DNA of 49,240 nt from Candidatus Tiamatella sp. (GTDB taxonomy: Archaea > Thermoproteota > Thermoprotei_A > Sulfolobales > Acidilobaceae). Numbering within the stretch: position 1 is the first letter of the stretch; each line of letters begins with the position of its first letter. Below the pieces are notes generated by a model. It was given only the letters and a program-made list of their open reading frames with translations. It did no database searches and was not told the origin of the DNA. Made by a program: the position numbers and the translations under genes. Positions 16,866 to 24,781 of the stretch are shown here, piece by piece. Location of the stretch: NCBI GenBank assembly GCA_015522645.1, contig WALV01000036.1, positions 1 through 49,240 of the forward strand, written 5' to 3'.

Positions 16866-17657
16866 TTAGGCGTGGTCTCTCTGTAAAAGCTTTACTTTAC
16901 CTTCTCTTGCTAGTTTGCCTAGTATTCTCCTTGCATCGCTTGCCGATAAATTGAACTGTCTAGCTATTTCGGAGACTCTGACTGGCTTGCCCTTGTTTTC
17001 TACCAGGTACATGTAAACTCTGTCCTCCAATCTCGGCTCAGGCGGCTCCGGGAGATATAGGTCTCCAACAACCTTATTCACCTCCTCCGCCGCTGCTCGA
17101 GAGGCCTCGAATAATAGATCCCTGGCTATTCCTTCATACCTAGCTCCACTGTTCTCTGACTCGGCTTCCGCTATACCGTGCATGCTTCCTATACCTACTT
17201 CAACGTTAGACTCGAGTGTGCGGTACCCCTGTATTGCCCGTGCGAGAGATGCACTAGCTAACTTGAGTTTCTCGTTAGCTGCAGTGGAAGCACCCTGAAG
17301 CTGTGGAAGCACGAAGCTCAGAGTTCTTAGTATAGGTTCAACGCTCTTGGCCTCCCTGATCCTGAATATAGCATTCTCAACTAAGTTGGCTATAGTCTTA
17401 TATGTAACAGCTATCTTCTTCTGGTTATGAATATGAACAGCTATATTTACAGCCTTGTCCTTCTCCTTGTTCTTAAGAGCTCTTTCCATTTCTCTCTTAA
17501 GCTCGGTTATCTGGTTTAATGTAGTGAAGTATGCCTGGTTTATACTATCCTTAGCTTCTTCCAGGCCTATAAGGACATGTTCATACTCCATGTTTACCCC
17601 TACGCCCCCAGAAGCATCGGTCTTAAAACCGAATATCTTGGCTATGCTCTTTATCAT
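16866..17657 (-). CDS. cdvB: CdvB, ESCRT-III division protein
   Basis: ATG 17657 is preferred to the longer in-frame start at 17726 because GGTGG stands just before it and MIKSIAKIFGF is a plausible N-terminus; this gives 263 residues. It has an Snf7-type helical core (about 20-195), a Pro-rich MIM2 motif (LYLPEPPEP, about 201-209) for the CdvC MIT domain, and a C-terminal winged helix (about 212-258, SEIARQFNLSASDARRILGKL). In Sulfolobus this winged helix recruits CdvB to CdvA at the membrane. cdvA itself is not adjacent: the next gene upstream is divergent. Confidence 0.93.
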   Translation of the reverse strand: MIKSIAKIFGFKTDASGGVGVNMEYEHVLIGLEEAKDSINQAYFTTLNQITELKREMERALKNKEKDKAVNIAVHIHNQKKIAVTYKTIANLVENAIFRIREAKSVEPILRTLSFVLPQLQGASTAANEKLKLASASLARAIQGYRTLESNVEVGIGSMHGIAEAESENSGARYEGIARDLLFEASRAAAEEVNKVVGDLYLPEPPEPRLEDRVYMYLVENKGKPVRVSEIARQFNLSASDARRILGKLAREGKVKLLQRDHA

Positions 17658-17927
17658 AATGTACCACCGTCCTCTTCCTTCCAAGACAATAATTACACTA
17701 CAATCTGCCAATATGGTATTTGACATGGTAATACACGGTTCTTACCTTACAGGAATTAAGGGGCTCCGCTACCCCAGGGGTGCCATCATGGATTTCTCTG
17801 GTTGGCATAACTCACTTCATTGCCCCAACATATGTTTCTCCCTATACAGCAATAGTAATATTGTTCTGGCAAGACAGTTAAATAGTATATATCTTCCTAC
17901 TTAAACCTAATATACCGGTGAGATTGA

Positions 17928-19949
17928 ATGAGGGGGACCTGGAGTTTTCTAGCAATTATAATAGTGTTCTTGGCAATTACATCCAATATTACACCTGTTT
18001 ACTCAGTGGCAGGGTACAAGAAAATAGTCACGAGAAGTATTGACGTTGCAGCGGTTCTTGCTGGTGGAGAGGAAAGCGGGGAAGAGAAGGGTGTTCTAAG
18101 TAGGCTAGTTGTTACTGTAGCTTACCCGGGGTCAGGTAAAGTTTATGTGTCAACGAATCCTCTCACAATGCTCGATACACAGGCGGCAGCTAGAATAGCA
18201 GCTATGGTAGCAGCCAGGATGGCTGGTGTCAGTTTTTGGAAGTATGACTACTTCTATGAGATGAAATCTGATAGCATAGTAGTGGGGGGTCCTAGTGCGT
18301 CTGCAGCTATGACTGCTTTGACTTTAGCATGCTTACTAGATACTCCGGTTAGGAATGATACTGTGGTAACAGGAATGATTAACCCGGATGGCACGATAGG
18401 TCCTGTAGGTGGTCTAGATGGGAAATTACATGCCGTTGCAACCAGAGACAAAGTATTCGTTATACCTGTTGGACAGAGGAATTATACCTACATTGTCTAT
18501 GAGAAGGAAGAACTACCTTTCGGCCTTGTTATATATCGCCAGAAACCCGTGACTGTTGACCTTGTGAAACTAGGAAAACAATTAGGTGTCACAGTTGTCG
18601 AGGCTTCCGACATAAACGAGGTTTACTATTATCTGACAGGGAAGCATTTGGCTTTCCATAGTAAACTACCAGGACAATTTTACAGCGATGAATTCAATAG
18701 AATAAGTATGCTACTAGAAGATAGAGTCAGACAACTTAACTCTACCTACCATGAATTGGCTCCTAGGGCTCCCTCAAATATTAGGAAATACGCGGGTGAC
18801 CTATATTCACAGGCAATGGAATTTTATAATGACTCTATTAAAGCTCCAGTGACATACAGGCTATATCTTCTGGTCGAAGCAGGTGCAAGCTTGGAGAAGG
18901 CTAATGCTCTTATTAATGCATCAATGAATGATTGGGCTGTCACGGGATTAGTTCGATATGTATATAACTCTATTAACCAGACGATGGGTATAATAAACCA
19001 ATGCAGCCAACCATGCACACCGTTCACCGTTGAGTTCAAGACGTACTTAGCCTCTCTAGTAGAGGAGTCATTTAACATGTTTAAATCAGCTATATCTCAA
19101 TTATACAATAAGTCCGATAAACTCTATTTACCTGTCTCAATATTTGGGACTATAACTGTGACTCCACTCTATACACTAGTTGATGCGTACTGGAAAATAG
19201 TTTTGGCAAACACGCTACACGCTGTTTTACTGGATTACGAGAATAATCCTGTTACATCCGGTGAACTGATTACAACGTATGATGTAAGGAAGGTTGCCAT
19301 TGAAGAGGCAGAGATAGCCAGAAGCATGCAAGGCTATGCTGTTAGCCTGGCTAATGAACTAGGTGTTCAGCCGGATTCCCTTGTAAAAGCATTGCAATTC
19401 TTCTCTAATGCTACGAGTGATTTAGACAATGGAAAATACTTTAGTTCGCTATCATACTCAATGCTAGCTATAGAATACTCAACTATGTCGTTTATAGAAA
19501 TGTTCGGATTAAAAGGACAGTTATACATACCCTCTCTCAATAAGATGGTTCAAAACGAGCTATCTAAATACGCTAGCAATAATACAGTGCCATTCGCTTC
19601 ATACATGCTGTACACTGTCTCTGAGAGCTTAATAGATAAAGGTCAAACAGAAACAGGTTACATGTTGATGGAGAAATCAATGTTATACGCTAGCCTCTAC
19701 ACGCTGCTATCGAAGAAAGTAGCGCCTGAAAACACTACTATTATCACATCTACACCAACTATTAGTGGCTCGCGGACAAACACTTTTACAGTAACCATCA
19801 CACAAACCCGAAGCACTACAATAACTGCAACCCATACTGCTTCCCAGGCACAGGGTAGCGCCCAGACTATCGGAGCAGTAGTAATCTTCGCGGCAATAAT
19901 ACTCGTATTCATAGTAGGATATGCTATAGGAAAACTAGGTAAGAGCTAA
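17928..19949 (+). CDS. Membrane-anchored extracellular Lon-like (S16) protease
   Basis: The 673-residue protein has an N-terminal signal peptide (about 1-26) and a Lon-type proteolytic domain with Ser123 in GGPSAS and Lys166 in GGLDGKLHAV. These form the Ser-Lys dyad seen in Lon and in the COG1750 archaeal proteases. A long helical domain follows (about 230-600), with many N-glycosylation sequons. A Ser/Thr-rich stalk (about 606-645) leads to a C-terminal membrane helix (about 650-668) and a short basic tail. No AAA+ domain is present, so it acts ATP-independently outside the cell. ATG 17928 follows GGTGAG. Confidence 0.82.
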   Translation: MRGTWSFLAIIIVFLAITSNITPVYSVAGYKKIVTRSIDVAAVLAGGEESGEEKGVLSRLVVTVAYPGSGKVYVSTNPLTMLDTQAAARIAAMVAARMAGVSFWKYDYFYEMKSDSIVVGGPSASAAMTALTLACLLDTPVRNDTVVTGMINPDGTIGPVGGLDGKLHAVATRDKVFVIPVGQRNYTYIVYEKEELPFGLVIYRQKPVTVDLVKLGKQLGVTVVEASDINEVYYYLTGKHLAFHSKLPGQFYSDEFNRISMLLEDRVRQLNSTYHELAPRAPSNIRKYAGDLYSQAMEFYNDSIKAPVTYRLYLLVEAGASLEKANALINASMNDWAVTGLVRYVYNSINQTMGIINQCSQPCTPFTVEFKTYLASLVEESFNMFKSAISQLYNKSDKLYLPVSIFGTITVTPLYTLVDAYWKIVLANTLHAVLLDYENNPVTSGELITTYDVRKVAIEEAEIARSMQGYAVSLANELGVQPDSLVKALQFFSNATSDLDNGKYFSSLSYSMLAIEYSTMSFIEMFGLKGQLYIPSLNKMVQNELSKYASNNTVPFASYMLYTVSESLIDKGQTETGYMLMEKSMLYASLYTLLSKKVAPENTTIITSTPTISGSRTNTFTVTITQTRSTTITATHTASQAQGSAQTIGAVVIFAAIILVFIVGYAIGKLGKS

Positions 19950-19950
19950 A

Positions 19951-21102
19951 ATGGAGACCCTGAAACTAGCAGTAGTAGGCGGAGGATTCGCAGGGCTCTA
20001 CGCCGCGTATAGGCTATCTGAGACGCATGAAGTGACACTCTATGAAGAAGATGACATTGTAGGACGGCCCAAGCATTGCACAGGACTGGTTTCCAGGTGG
20101 ACTATGGAGAAAATAGGTCCTCCTGCATTAAATTCGCTTGAGAATTCTTTTAATAAAATAACTTTCATCGCAGAGTCTTCTAGAGTTGAATTCGAGAGAG
20201 ATTCAATAGCTGTGAAACTTGACCGAATAGGCCTCGAACAGAGGCTTTTGAATGAAGCCAAGAAAAATGGTGTAACCGTTAGAATGCCATACAGGGTAAG
20301 CTCTGTGACACCAAAAGGAGAAGTGTTATCATTTAATGGAACCAAACATCAGTTCGATGCTGTTATAGTTGCTGACGGACTCGCCGGCATGGTATCCAGT
20401 AGTCTAGGAATTAACAAGTATAACTATAGGAGGATTCTAGGAGTAAACATAGACGTCAAATTAAACCATGGCATGAATACCGACGAGTTCAAGATAATCT
20501 TCTCAGACATATTCAAAGGCTTCTTCGGATGGATAGTCCCTACTTCTCCAGATAAACTTATCGTAGGCGGGGGAAGCATAGGTCTCGTAAGAATCCAGGA
20601 TATAATTTCAGGGATAAACATTCACGGAGAGATAAGAGATAGGTATGGTGGCATTATATTAACAGGACCTCCCGCAAGGAAACCTTATAGGGGGTTAGCA
20701 TTCGTTATCGGTGATGCGGCTGGCTTAACTAAGCCTTTCACAGGAGGCGGATTATATCCTAGTGTAAAAGTTGTTGATTGTTTCAGTTCAAAAAGCCTGG
20801 ATTACTGGCAAAGATGTTTAGATGGGATAGTCAGGGAACTGAGATCACAGCTTCACATTGCAAGGATTTTCCAGGAAGACCTGTCCCCGGGAAGTATAGC
20901 TGATTTATTTGATGTCGCCAAGAAACATGGAATTAGCGAGATACTATCACATAAACTTGACTATGATAGGCATGAGGAACTAGTTTCCCTGGCTTTTTCA
21001 AGGAAGGTTGAAACTCTTAAGGCAGGAGTGGAATACTTATTCAAACACCCCGTATCCGGTTTGAGTTTGCTAAGGAGAATGCTATTCGTTCTTGTCACTT
21101 GA
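19951..21102 (+). CDS. FAD-dependent geranylgeranyl-reductase-family protein
   Basis: The 383-residue flavoprotein starts with the dinucleotide-binding VVGGGFAGLYAAYRLS and the acidic strand end LYEED. It has PKHCTGLVS (a conserved Cys of the geranylgeranyl reductase family) and the second FAD motif FVIGDAAGLTKPFTGGGLYP. Archaeal members saturate the isoprenoid chains of ether lipids; related proteins reduce quinone side chains. It starts 1 nt after the Lon-like protease stop, hence shares its transcript. Substrate is inferred from the family only; a genome often has several paralogs. Confidence 0.8.
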   Translation: METLKLAVVGGGFAGLYAAYRLSETHEVTLYEEDDIVGRPKHCTGLVSRWTMEKIGPPALNSLENSFNKITFIAESSRVEFERDSIAVKLDRIGLEQRLLNEAKKNGVTVRMPYRVSSVTPKGEVLSFNGTKHQFDAVIVADGLAGMVSSSLGINKYNYRRILGVNIDVKLNHGMNTDEFKIIFSDIFKGFFGWIVPTSPDKLIVGGGSIGLVRIQDIISGINIHGEIRDRYGGIILTGPPARKPYRGLAFVIGDAAGLTKPFTGGGLYPSVKVVDCFSSKSLDYWQRCLDGIVRELRSQLHIARIFQEDLSPGSIADLFDVAKKHGISEILSHKLDYDRHEELVSLAFSRKVETLKAGVEYLFKHPVSGLSLLRRMLFVLVT

Positions 21103-21721
21103 GAACTTTACCGGTCTCCATGTACCATAAATATAGATCCAGAACTCCAGGTTCTAAACCTACTAATGATGCTAGTTCTCTAACAGTGTTTTCTATATCA
21201 AAATAACGGCGTCTAGTTAGTGTTTTAGTTCGTTTTATAATACTATAACTCTCAAGTAAGTCTAAGATATGGTAATCAAGTATTGCGACATCGAAAAAAC
21301 CAACGTTTCTTAGGAAATGACTAGCCTCCTTGTATCCTATTCCCTTTACATTTGAAACCAGCCATTCCCTCATATTGAAGGTATTCCGCTGACTTGACAG
21401 AATCTCTTTCAAGTTAACGGCATATCTTCTAGCTAGCACTATATAATTAGCTCTTGCCTTAGGGAACCTATGGCCTAGTCTACGAAGCTCTCGGGCAAGC
21501 TCCTCCTTGCTACAAATGAAAAAGCATTCCCCGATCTCACGCTGGATTCTAATGCCTCTCTCTGCACTGTAATTAGCTGTTAGAATGCAGAATGCCAATT
21601 CACTGAACCATCTCTTCGAGCCTTTTTTGTTAACCCCGAGGAACTCACTCACTCTACGTTCTATCAAGGAAGACACGTTACTATGAATAAGTTCCCTTAC
21701 CTTGACAGCTAATCTTTCCAT
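21095..21721 (-). CDS. ogg: 8-oxoguanine DNA glycosylase/lyase, Ogg2 family
   Basis: The protein of about 208 residues has the helix-hairpin-helix VKGIGYKEASHFLRNVG, with the catalytic Lys (about 131), and the catalytic Asp (about 149) in AILDYHIL. The overall length matches archaeal Ogg2 enzymes such as the Methanocaldococcus one. It removes 8-oxoguanine and nicks the abasic site. The start is uncertain: ATG 21721 is used, while GTG 21742 and TTG 21736 near an AGGGGTG site are alternatives. The last 8 nt overlap the convergent flavoprotein gene. Confidence 0.85.
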   Translation of the reverse strand: MERLAVKVRELIHSNVSSLIERRVSEFLGVNKKGSKRWFSELAFCILTANYSAERGIRIQREIGECFFICSKEELARELRRLGHRFPKARANYIVLARRYAVNLKEILSSQRNTFNMREWLVSNVKGIGYKEASHFLRNVGFFDVAILDYHILDLLESYSIIKRTKTLTRRRYFDIENTVRELASLVGLEPGVLDLYLWYMETGKVLK

Positions 21722-21742
21722 GCCGGTATTAATCAATAACAC

Positions 21743-22177
21743 CCCTAGTATTCGTTAAATAAGCATCATGGAGCTATATTTGAATTCTCTAGGAATACAA
21801 TACATGTCCACCTTGTATAGTAAAATGAGGGTTAACTTCTATAAAGCATATAGGAACGGGCCTTAACAATGGTTCTTGATAAATACCCGACGGCTAAAGG
21901 CATTCTCTCGTTATGACTATGGTAATATCTGATGCCTCTAAACTTAGTGGCCGCGGGATCTACGAATGTAGAAAAGAATCTTACTGGGAGAACAGTGTTT
22001 ACCATGGAAATGATGGAAGACTAACATAGAAAATGTTAAAAAATCTCCCGGAATACCTGAACAGGTAACTAAGTTAACCTCCTCTACCCTAAGGAAGTAG
22101 ATAATGTTTAAATAGTTAAAACAATCGGGTTCATATAGCTGGAAATCTCATATACAAACACCGTGAGGTGAAAGAAT
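21743..22177. other. 435-nt intergenic region without a recognised gene
   Basis: No convincing open frame or tRNA is visible. The centre has AGGCAT (21898-21903) and ATGCCT (21932-21937) as inverted arms around a 28-nt loop, with flanking GGC/GCC that could extend the stem. The right end carries the ferredoxin ribosome site GTGAGGTG (22163-22170). A small RNA or a long regulatory leader is possible but unproven. Confidence 0.3.
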
Positions 22178-22411
22178 ATGCCTATAAAAGTCTGGATAGA
22201 CAGAGATGAATGTATATCTGATATGGTATGTGTGAGTCTTTGCGGCGAAGTCTTCGAGATGAGTGAAGAGGACGGCAAGAGCCAAATAATAGCCCAGTTC
22301 AGGGTAAACGATGATGTTAGCCAGGGAGTAGTCCCAGACGATCTAAAGGACTGTGTGGAGAGCGCTGCAGAGAGCTGCCCCGTAAGTATAATTCACTTCG
22401 AAGAGCAGTAA
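22178..22411 (+). CDS. Monocluster ferredoxin with an Asp-ligated [4Fe-4S] site
   Basis: The 77-residue ferredoxin has Cys12-x2-Asp15-x2-Cys18 and Cys67-Pro as cluster ligands. Cys22 and Cys59 are placed like the disulfide pair of Pyrococcus furiosus ferredoxin, whose text CIGDAICASLC is close to this CISDMVCVSLC. The Asp ligand implies a cluster that can convert between three- and four-iron forms. It is the likely electron carrier for ferredoxin oxidoreductases such as the AOR-family enzyme at 33-34.9 kb. The strong GTGAGGTG site and stand-alone gene suggest high expression. Confidence 0.92.
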   Translation: MPIKVWIDRDECISDMVCVSLCGEVFEMSEEDGKSQIIAQFRVNDDVSQGVVPDDLKDCVESAAESCPVSIIHFEEQ

Positions 22412-22463
22412 AACTCAAATAAGAAGAAATAGGGGGGATCTTGATACCCCCGGACTATTTTAT

Positions 22464-23891
22464 TTACTCTTTCAACTTCTTAGAAACCCATTCACTATGA
22501 TCCTTATAGTCCATAACGGTGATTCCTACTTCGCTTAGCTTATCCCTTATCATGTCGCTTAGCTTATACATCTTATTCTTCCTAAGCTCGTTTCTAACCT
22601 CTATTATAAGATCCACTAGACTTCTGAAGAATTCATAGTCTACACCCCTGGTCTCGGTTTCCCTATACGAGTAAACACTATTCAATTGATCAGCGAATTC
22701 CTTAGATAGCAAAGCTAGAGCTCCGCTTTCAGAATACTGGAGCTCTCCGTGGATAAACTTTGTGAAATCCCAGACATATTTGATGGCTTCCCCGAAGTTG
22801 AAATCATCGCTTAATGCTTCATGGAATCCTAGAATAATGGATGACAGTATTTTCATCCTATTGACATCTTCATCGGAGTCATAATGGCTTTGAGAAGCCT
22901 CGCTCAATTTTCTCTCAATTATGGATTCAGCACTAAGTAGTCTTTCATATAATCTTCTCGACTGGTTTATAATAGTCTCATTATATTCCAGGTGGCTGCG
23001 ATAATGTGTTGAGAGTATCCATAGCCTAAGAACAGGGACGCCGAGTTCCTTAATGGCGTCCTTCAACGGTATAATATTCTTGAGGCTCTTACTCATCTTC
23101 TCTCCTTTTATCATCAGGTAGCCAGTATGAAGCCAGTATTTCACCCATGGCCTTACACCCAGGGCGGCCTCACTCTGTGCTTTTTCGTTTTCATGGTGCG
23201 GGAAAACTAGATCTTCTCCTCCGCCATGGATATCTATTCTCTCTCCAAGGTATCGTGTTGACATAACGGAGCATTCAATATGCCATCCGGGTCTCCCGGG
23301 GCCCCATGGGCTTTCCCAGTAAGGTTCTCCTGGTTTTCTCCTCTTCCATAAGACAAAGTCATATGGGTGTTTTTTATCTGATAGAAATTCTTCCTCTTGC
23401 CCCCATAGTTCATTATTTAGCCTACCGCTGAGCTCTCCGTAGAACTTGTATTTGTCAACATTGAAGTAAACGCTTCCATTAGACTCATACGCGTATCCTT
23501 TCTTAATTAATTTACTAACAAAAGATATGATATCCTGGATATGTGATGTAACACGTGGATTATAGTGAGGTCTCACTTTCAACTCCTTCAATAATTCTAG
23601 GTATTCCTCTATATACATGTCAACTATAGCTTCCCAAGGTTCCCCGGTTTCCCTGCTTTTATTGATTATTTTATCATCTATGTCGGTTATGTTCTGTACA
23701 TGTATAACCTTGTATCCTCTGAGCTCAAGGTATTTTTTGATCCCATCAAAGGAAACATACATTCTACCATGTCCTATGTGGCTGTGATCATATACAGTAG
23801 GGCCGCACGTGTACATTTTTACTATAGGAGGATTATTAGGCTCGAACTCTTCCTTCCTTCTCCCAAGAGTATTGAAAACCTTTATTGGCAC
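22464..23891 (-). CDS. cysS: Cysteinyl-tRNA synthetase
   Basis: The 475-residue class I synthetase has the zinc and HIGH region MYTCGPTVYDHSHIGHGR, HIECSVMSTRYLG, GGGEDLVFPHHENEKAQ and the KMSKS loop EKMSKSLKN. It charges tRNA-Cys in the cytosol. Length is normal. The GTG start at 23891 is preceded by AGGTGAT with about 8 nt spacing. It follows the kptA gene on the same strand with about 100 nt between them. Confidence 0.97.
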   Translation of the reverse strand: MPIKVFNTLGRRKEEFEPNNPPIVKMYTCGPTVYDHSHIGHGRMYVSFDGIKKYLELRGYKVIHVQNITDIDDKIINKSRETGEPWEAIVDMYIEEYLELLKELKVRPHYNPRVTSHIQDIISFVSKLIKKGYAYESNGSVYFNVDKYKFYGELSGRLNNELWGQEEEFLSDKKHPYDFVLWKRRKPGEPYWESPWGPGRPGWHIECSVMSTRYLGERIDIHGGGEDLVFPHHENEKAQSEAALGVRPWVKYWLHTGYLMIKGEKMSKSLKNIIPLKDAIKELGVPVLRLWILSTHYRSHLEYNETIINQSRRLYERLLSAESIIERKLSEASQSHYDSDEDVNRMKILSSIILGFHEALSDDFNFGEAIKYVWDFTKFIHGELQYSESGALALLSKEFADQLNSVYSYRETETRGVDYEFFRSLVDLIIEVRNELRKNKMYKLSDMIRDKLSEVGITVMDYKDHSEWVSKKLKE

Positions 23892-23993
23892 AATAAATTA
23901 TCACCTAGACTATAAACAGAGAGGCGTGTAGACATTAAAACTTAAACTGAATTAGAAAACCGTATTATCTAAGCCAGAATGTTCGCAATTCAA

Positions 23994-24638
23994 TTACTTG
24001 CATTCCTGGAATCCTTGAATTGCAGAGGAAGGGACTCTTTCTACTAGAAATACTTTGGATGTGGCCTTGTATATCCTGTAACCTAATTCACGAAGCCTAG
24101 TGCAGTCAATAATCAAGTAAATAGGTATTCCTCTTCTCCGCCTTGCAACCATACAGGCATCCTCTGGTGTTGGAGACAGATGAACATACAAGCGTTTCCC
24201 GGGTAGTAAACCTCTTGATAGAATGCTATTCAGTCTATTAATCTGCGTTCCATGAAACAATACTAAAGGTTCAGCACCCCGATATCTTATATCTATTCCA
24301 ATACTATGACCATATCTAGCCCTTACTTTATTATGCCTGTATTCAAACCGGGATTTTGGATCTGTCTCGATTATGCCGATAATGGATTCTTTGTTTATAT
24401 TCATAGTATCTCCAAGAACGGATTGCAACGCATTAACGAGTTCGTTTAGACTTGCCCACCCATGCCTGTCTATTTTAACGTCATATTTGAATGGCTCATG
24501 CCTGAGTATTCTACTCATCAATTTACTGATCATCAAAAGTTCTTTCCCACTATAAATCAGAACAGGATTTTCGCATTCATTCATATCTCTGGTGAACAGT
24601 AATTCCCCGCCTCTAGTCCGACACTTATATAAACCCAC
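23994..24638 (-). CDS. kptA: RNA 2'-phosphotransferase (Tpt1/KptA)
   Basis: The 214-residue protein has the KptA core: ISKLMSRILRHEP, DRHGWASLNELVNALQ, VRARYGHSIG, LFHGTQINRLNSILSRGL and YVHLSPTPEDA. Arg, His and Arg residues for NAD+ use are visible. It moves an RNA 2'-phosphate to NAD+, the last step of some tRNA splicing. The N-terminal extension (about 30 residues with three Cys) is longer than in bacterial members, and RARYGHS replaces the common RANQGHS. Whether archaea use it in splicing is unclear. Confidence 0.88.
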   Translation of the reverse strand: MGLYKCRTRGGELLFTRDMNECENPVLIYSGKELLMISKLMSRILRHEPFKYDVKIDRHGWASLNELVNALQSVLGDTMNINKESIIGIIETDPKSRFEYRHNKVRARYGHSIGIDIRYRGAEPLVLFHGTQINRLNSILSRGLLPGKRLYVHLSPTPEDACMVARRRRGIPIYLIIDCTRLRELGYRIYKATSKVFLVERVPSSAIQGFQECK

Positions 24639-24696
24639 TCAGACTCGCCATTATAGAATAACCATTATATCCCTTATTTCTTAAAACACGAAATTA

Positions 24697-24753
24697 GGGT
24701 AGACCCCGACAGCCGGTTTTATCCGGCTAGGGATGAAAGGGTCTCTCCCGGCT
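24697..24753 (+). promoter_or_regulatory. Leader with nested and competing hairpins before the PLP-fold regulator
   Basis: AGACCC (24701-24706) pairs with GGGTCT (24739-24744). Inside, AGCCGG (24711-24716) pairs with CCGGCT (24723-24728) over a 6-nt loop. A second CCGGCT at 24748-24753 could pair with the same AGCCGG and would break the outer stem, as in a switch. The segment lies downstream of a TATATC-like element (24666-24671) and upstream of the GAGGG ribosome site (24771-24775). A 5' leader of some 90 nt is unusual for a crenarchaeal gene. Confidence 0.5.
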
Positions 24754-24781
24754 ATCATCTATACTTACCCGAGGGATACTA

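Noticed and set aside
17658-17726. N-terminal extension of cdvB by 23 residues
   Set aside because: The ATG at 17657 has a GGTGG site; the extension has none and does not resemble the ESCRT-III N-terminus.
24697-24780. Box C/D guide RNA reading of the structured leader
   Set aside because: GGATGA lacks the TGATGA C-box core, and no CTGA D box lies at the right distance; hairpin pairing explains the sequence better.
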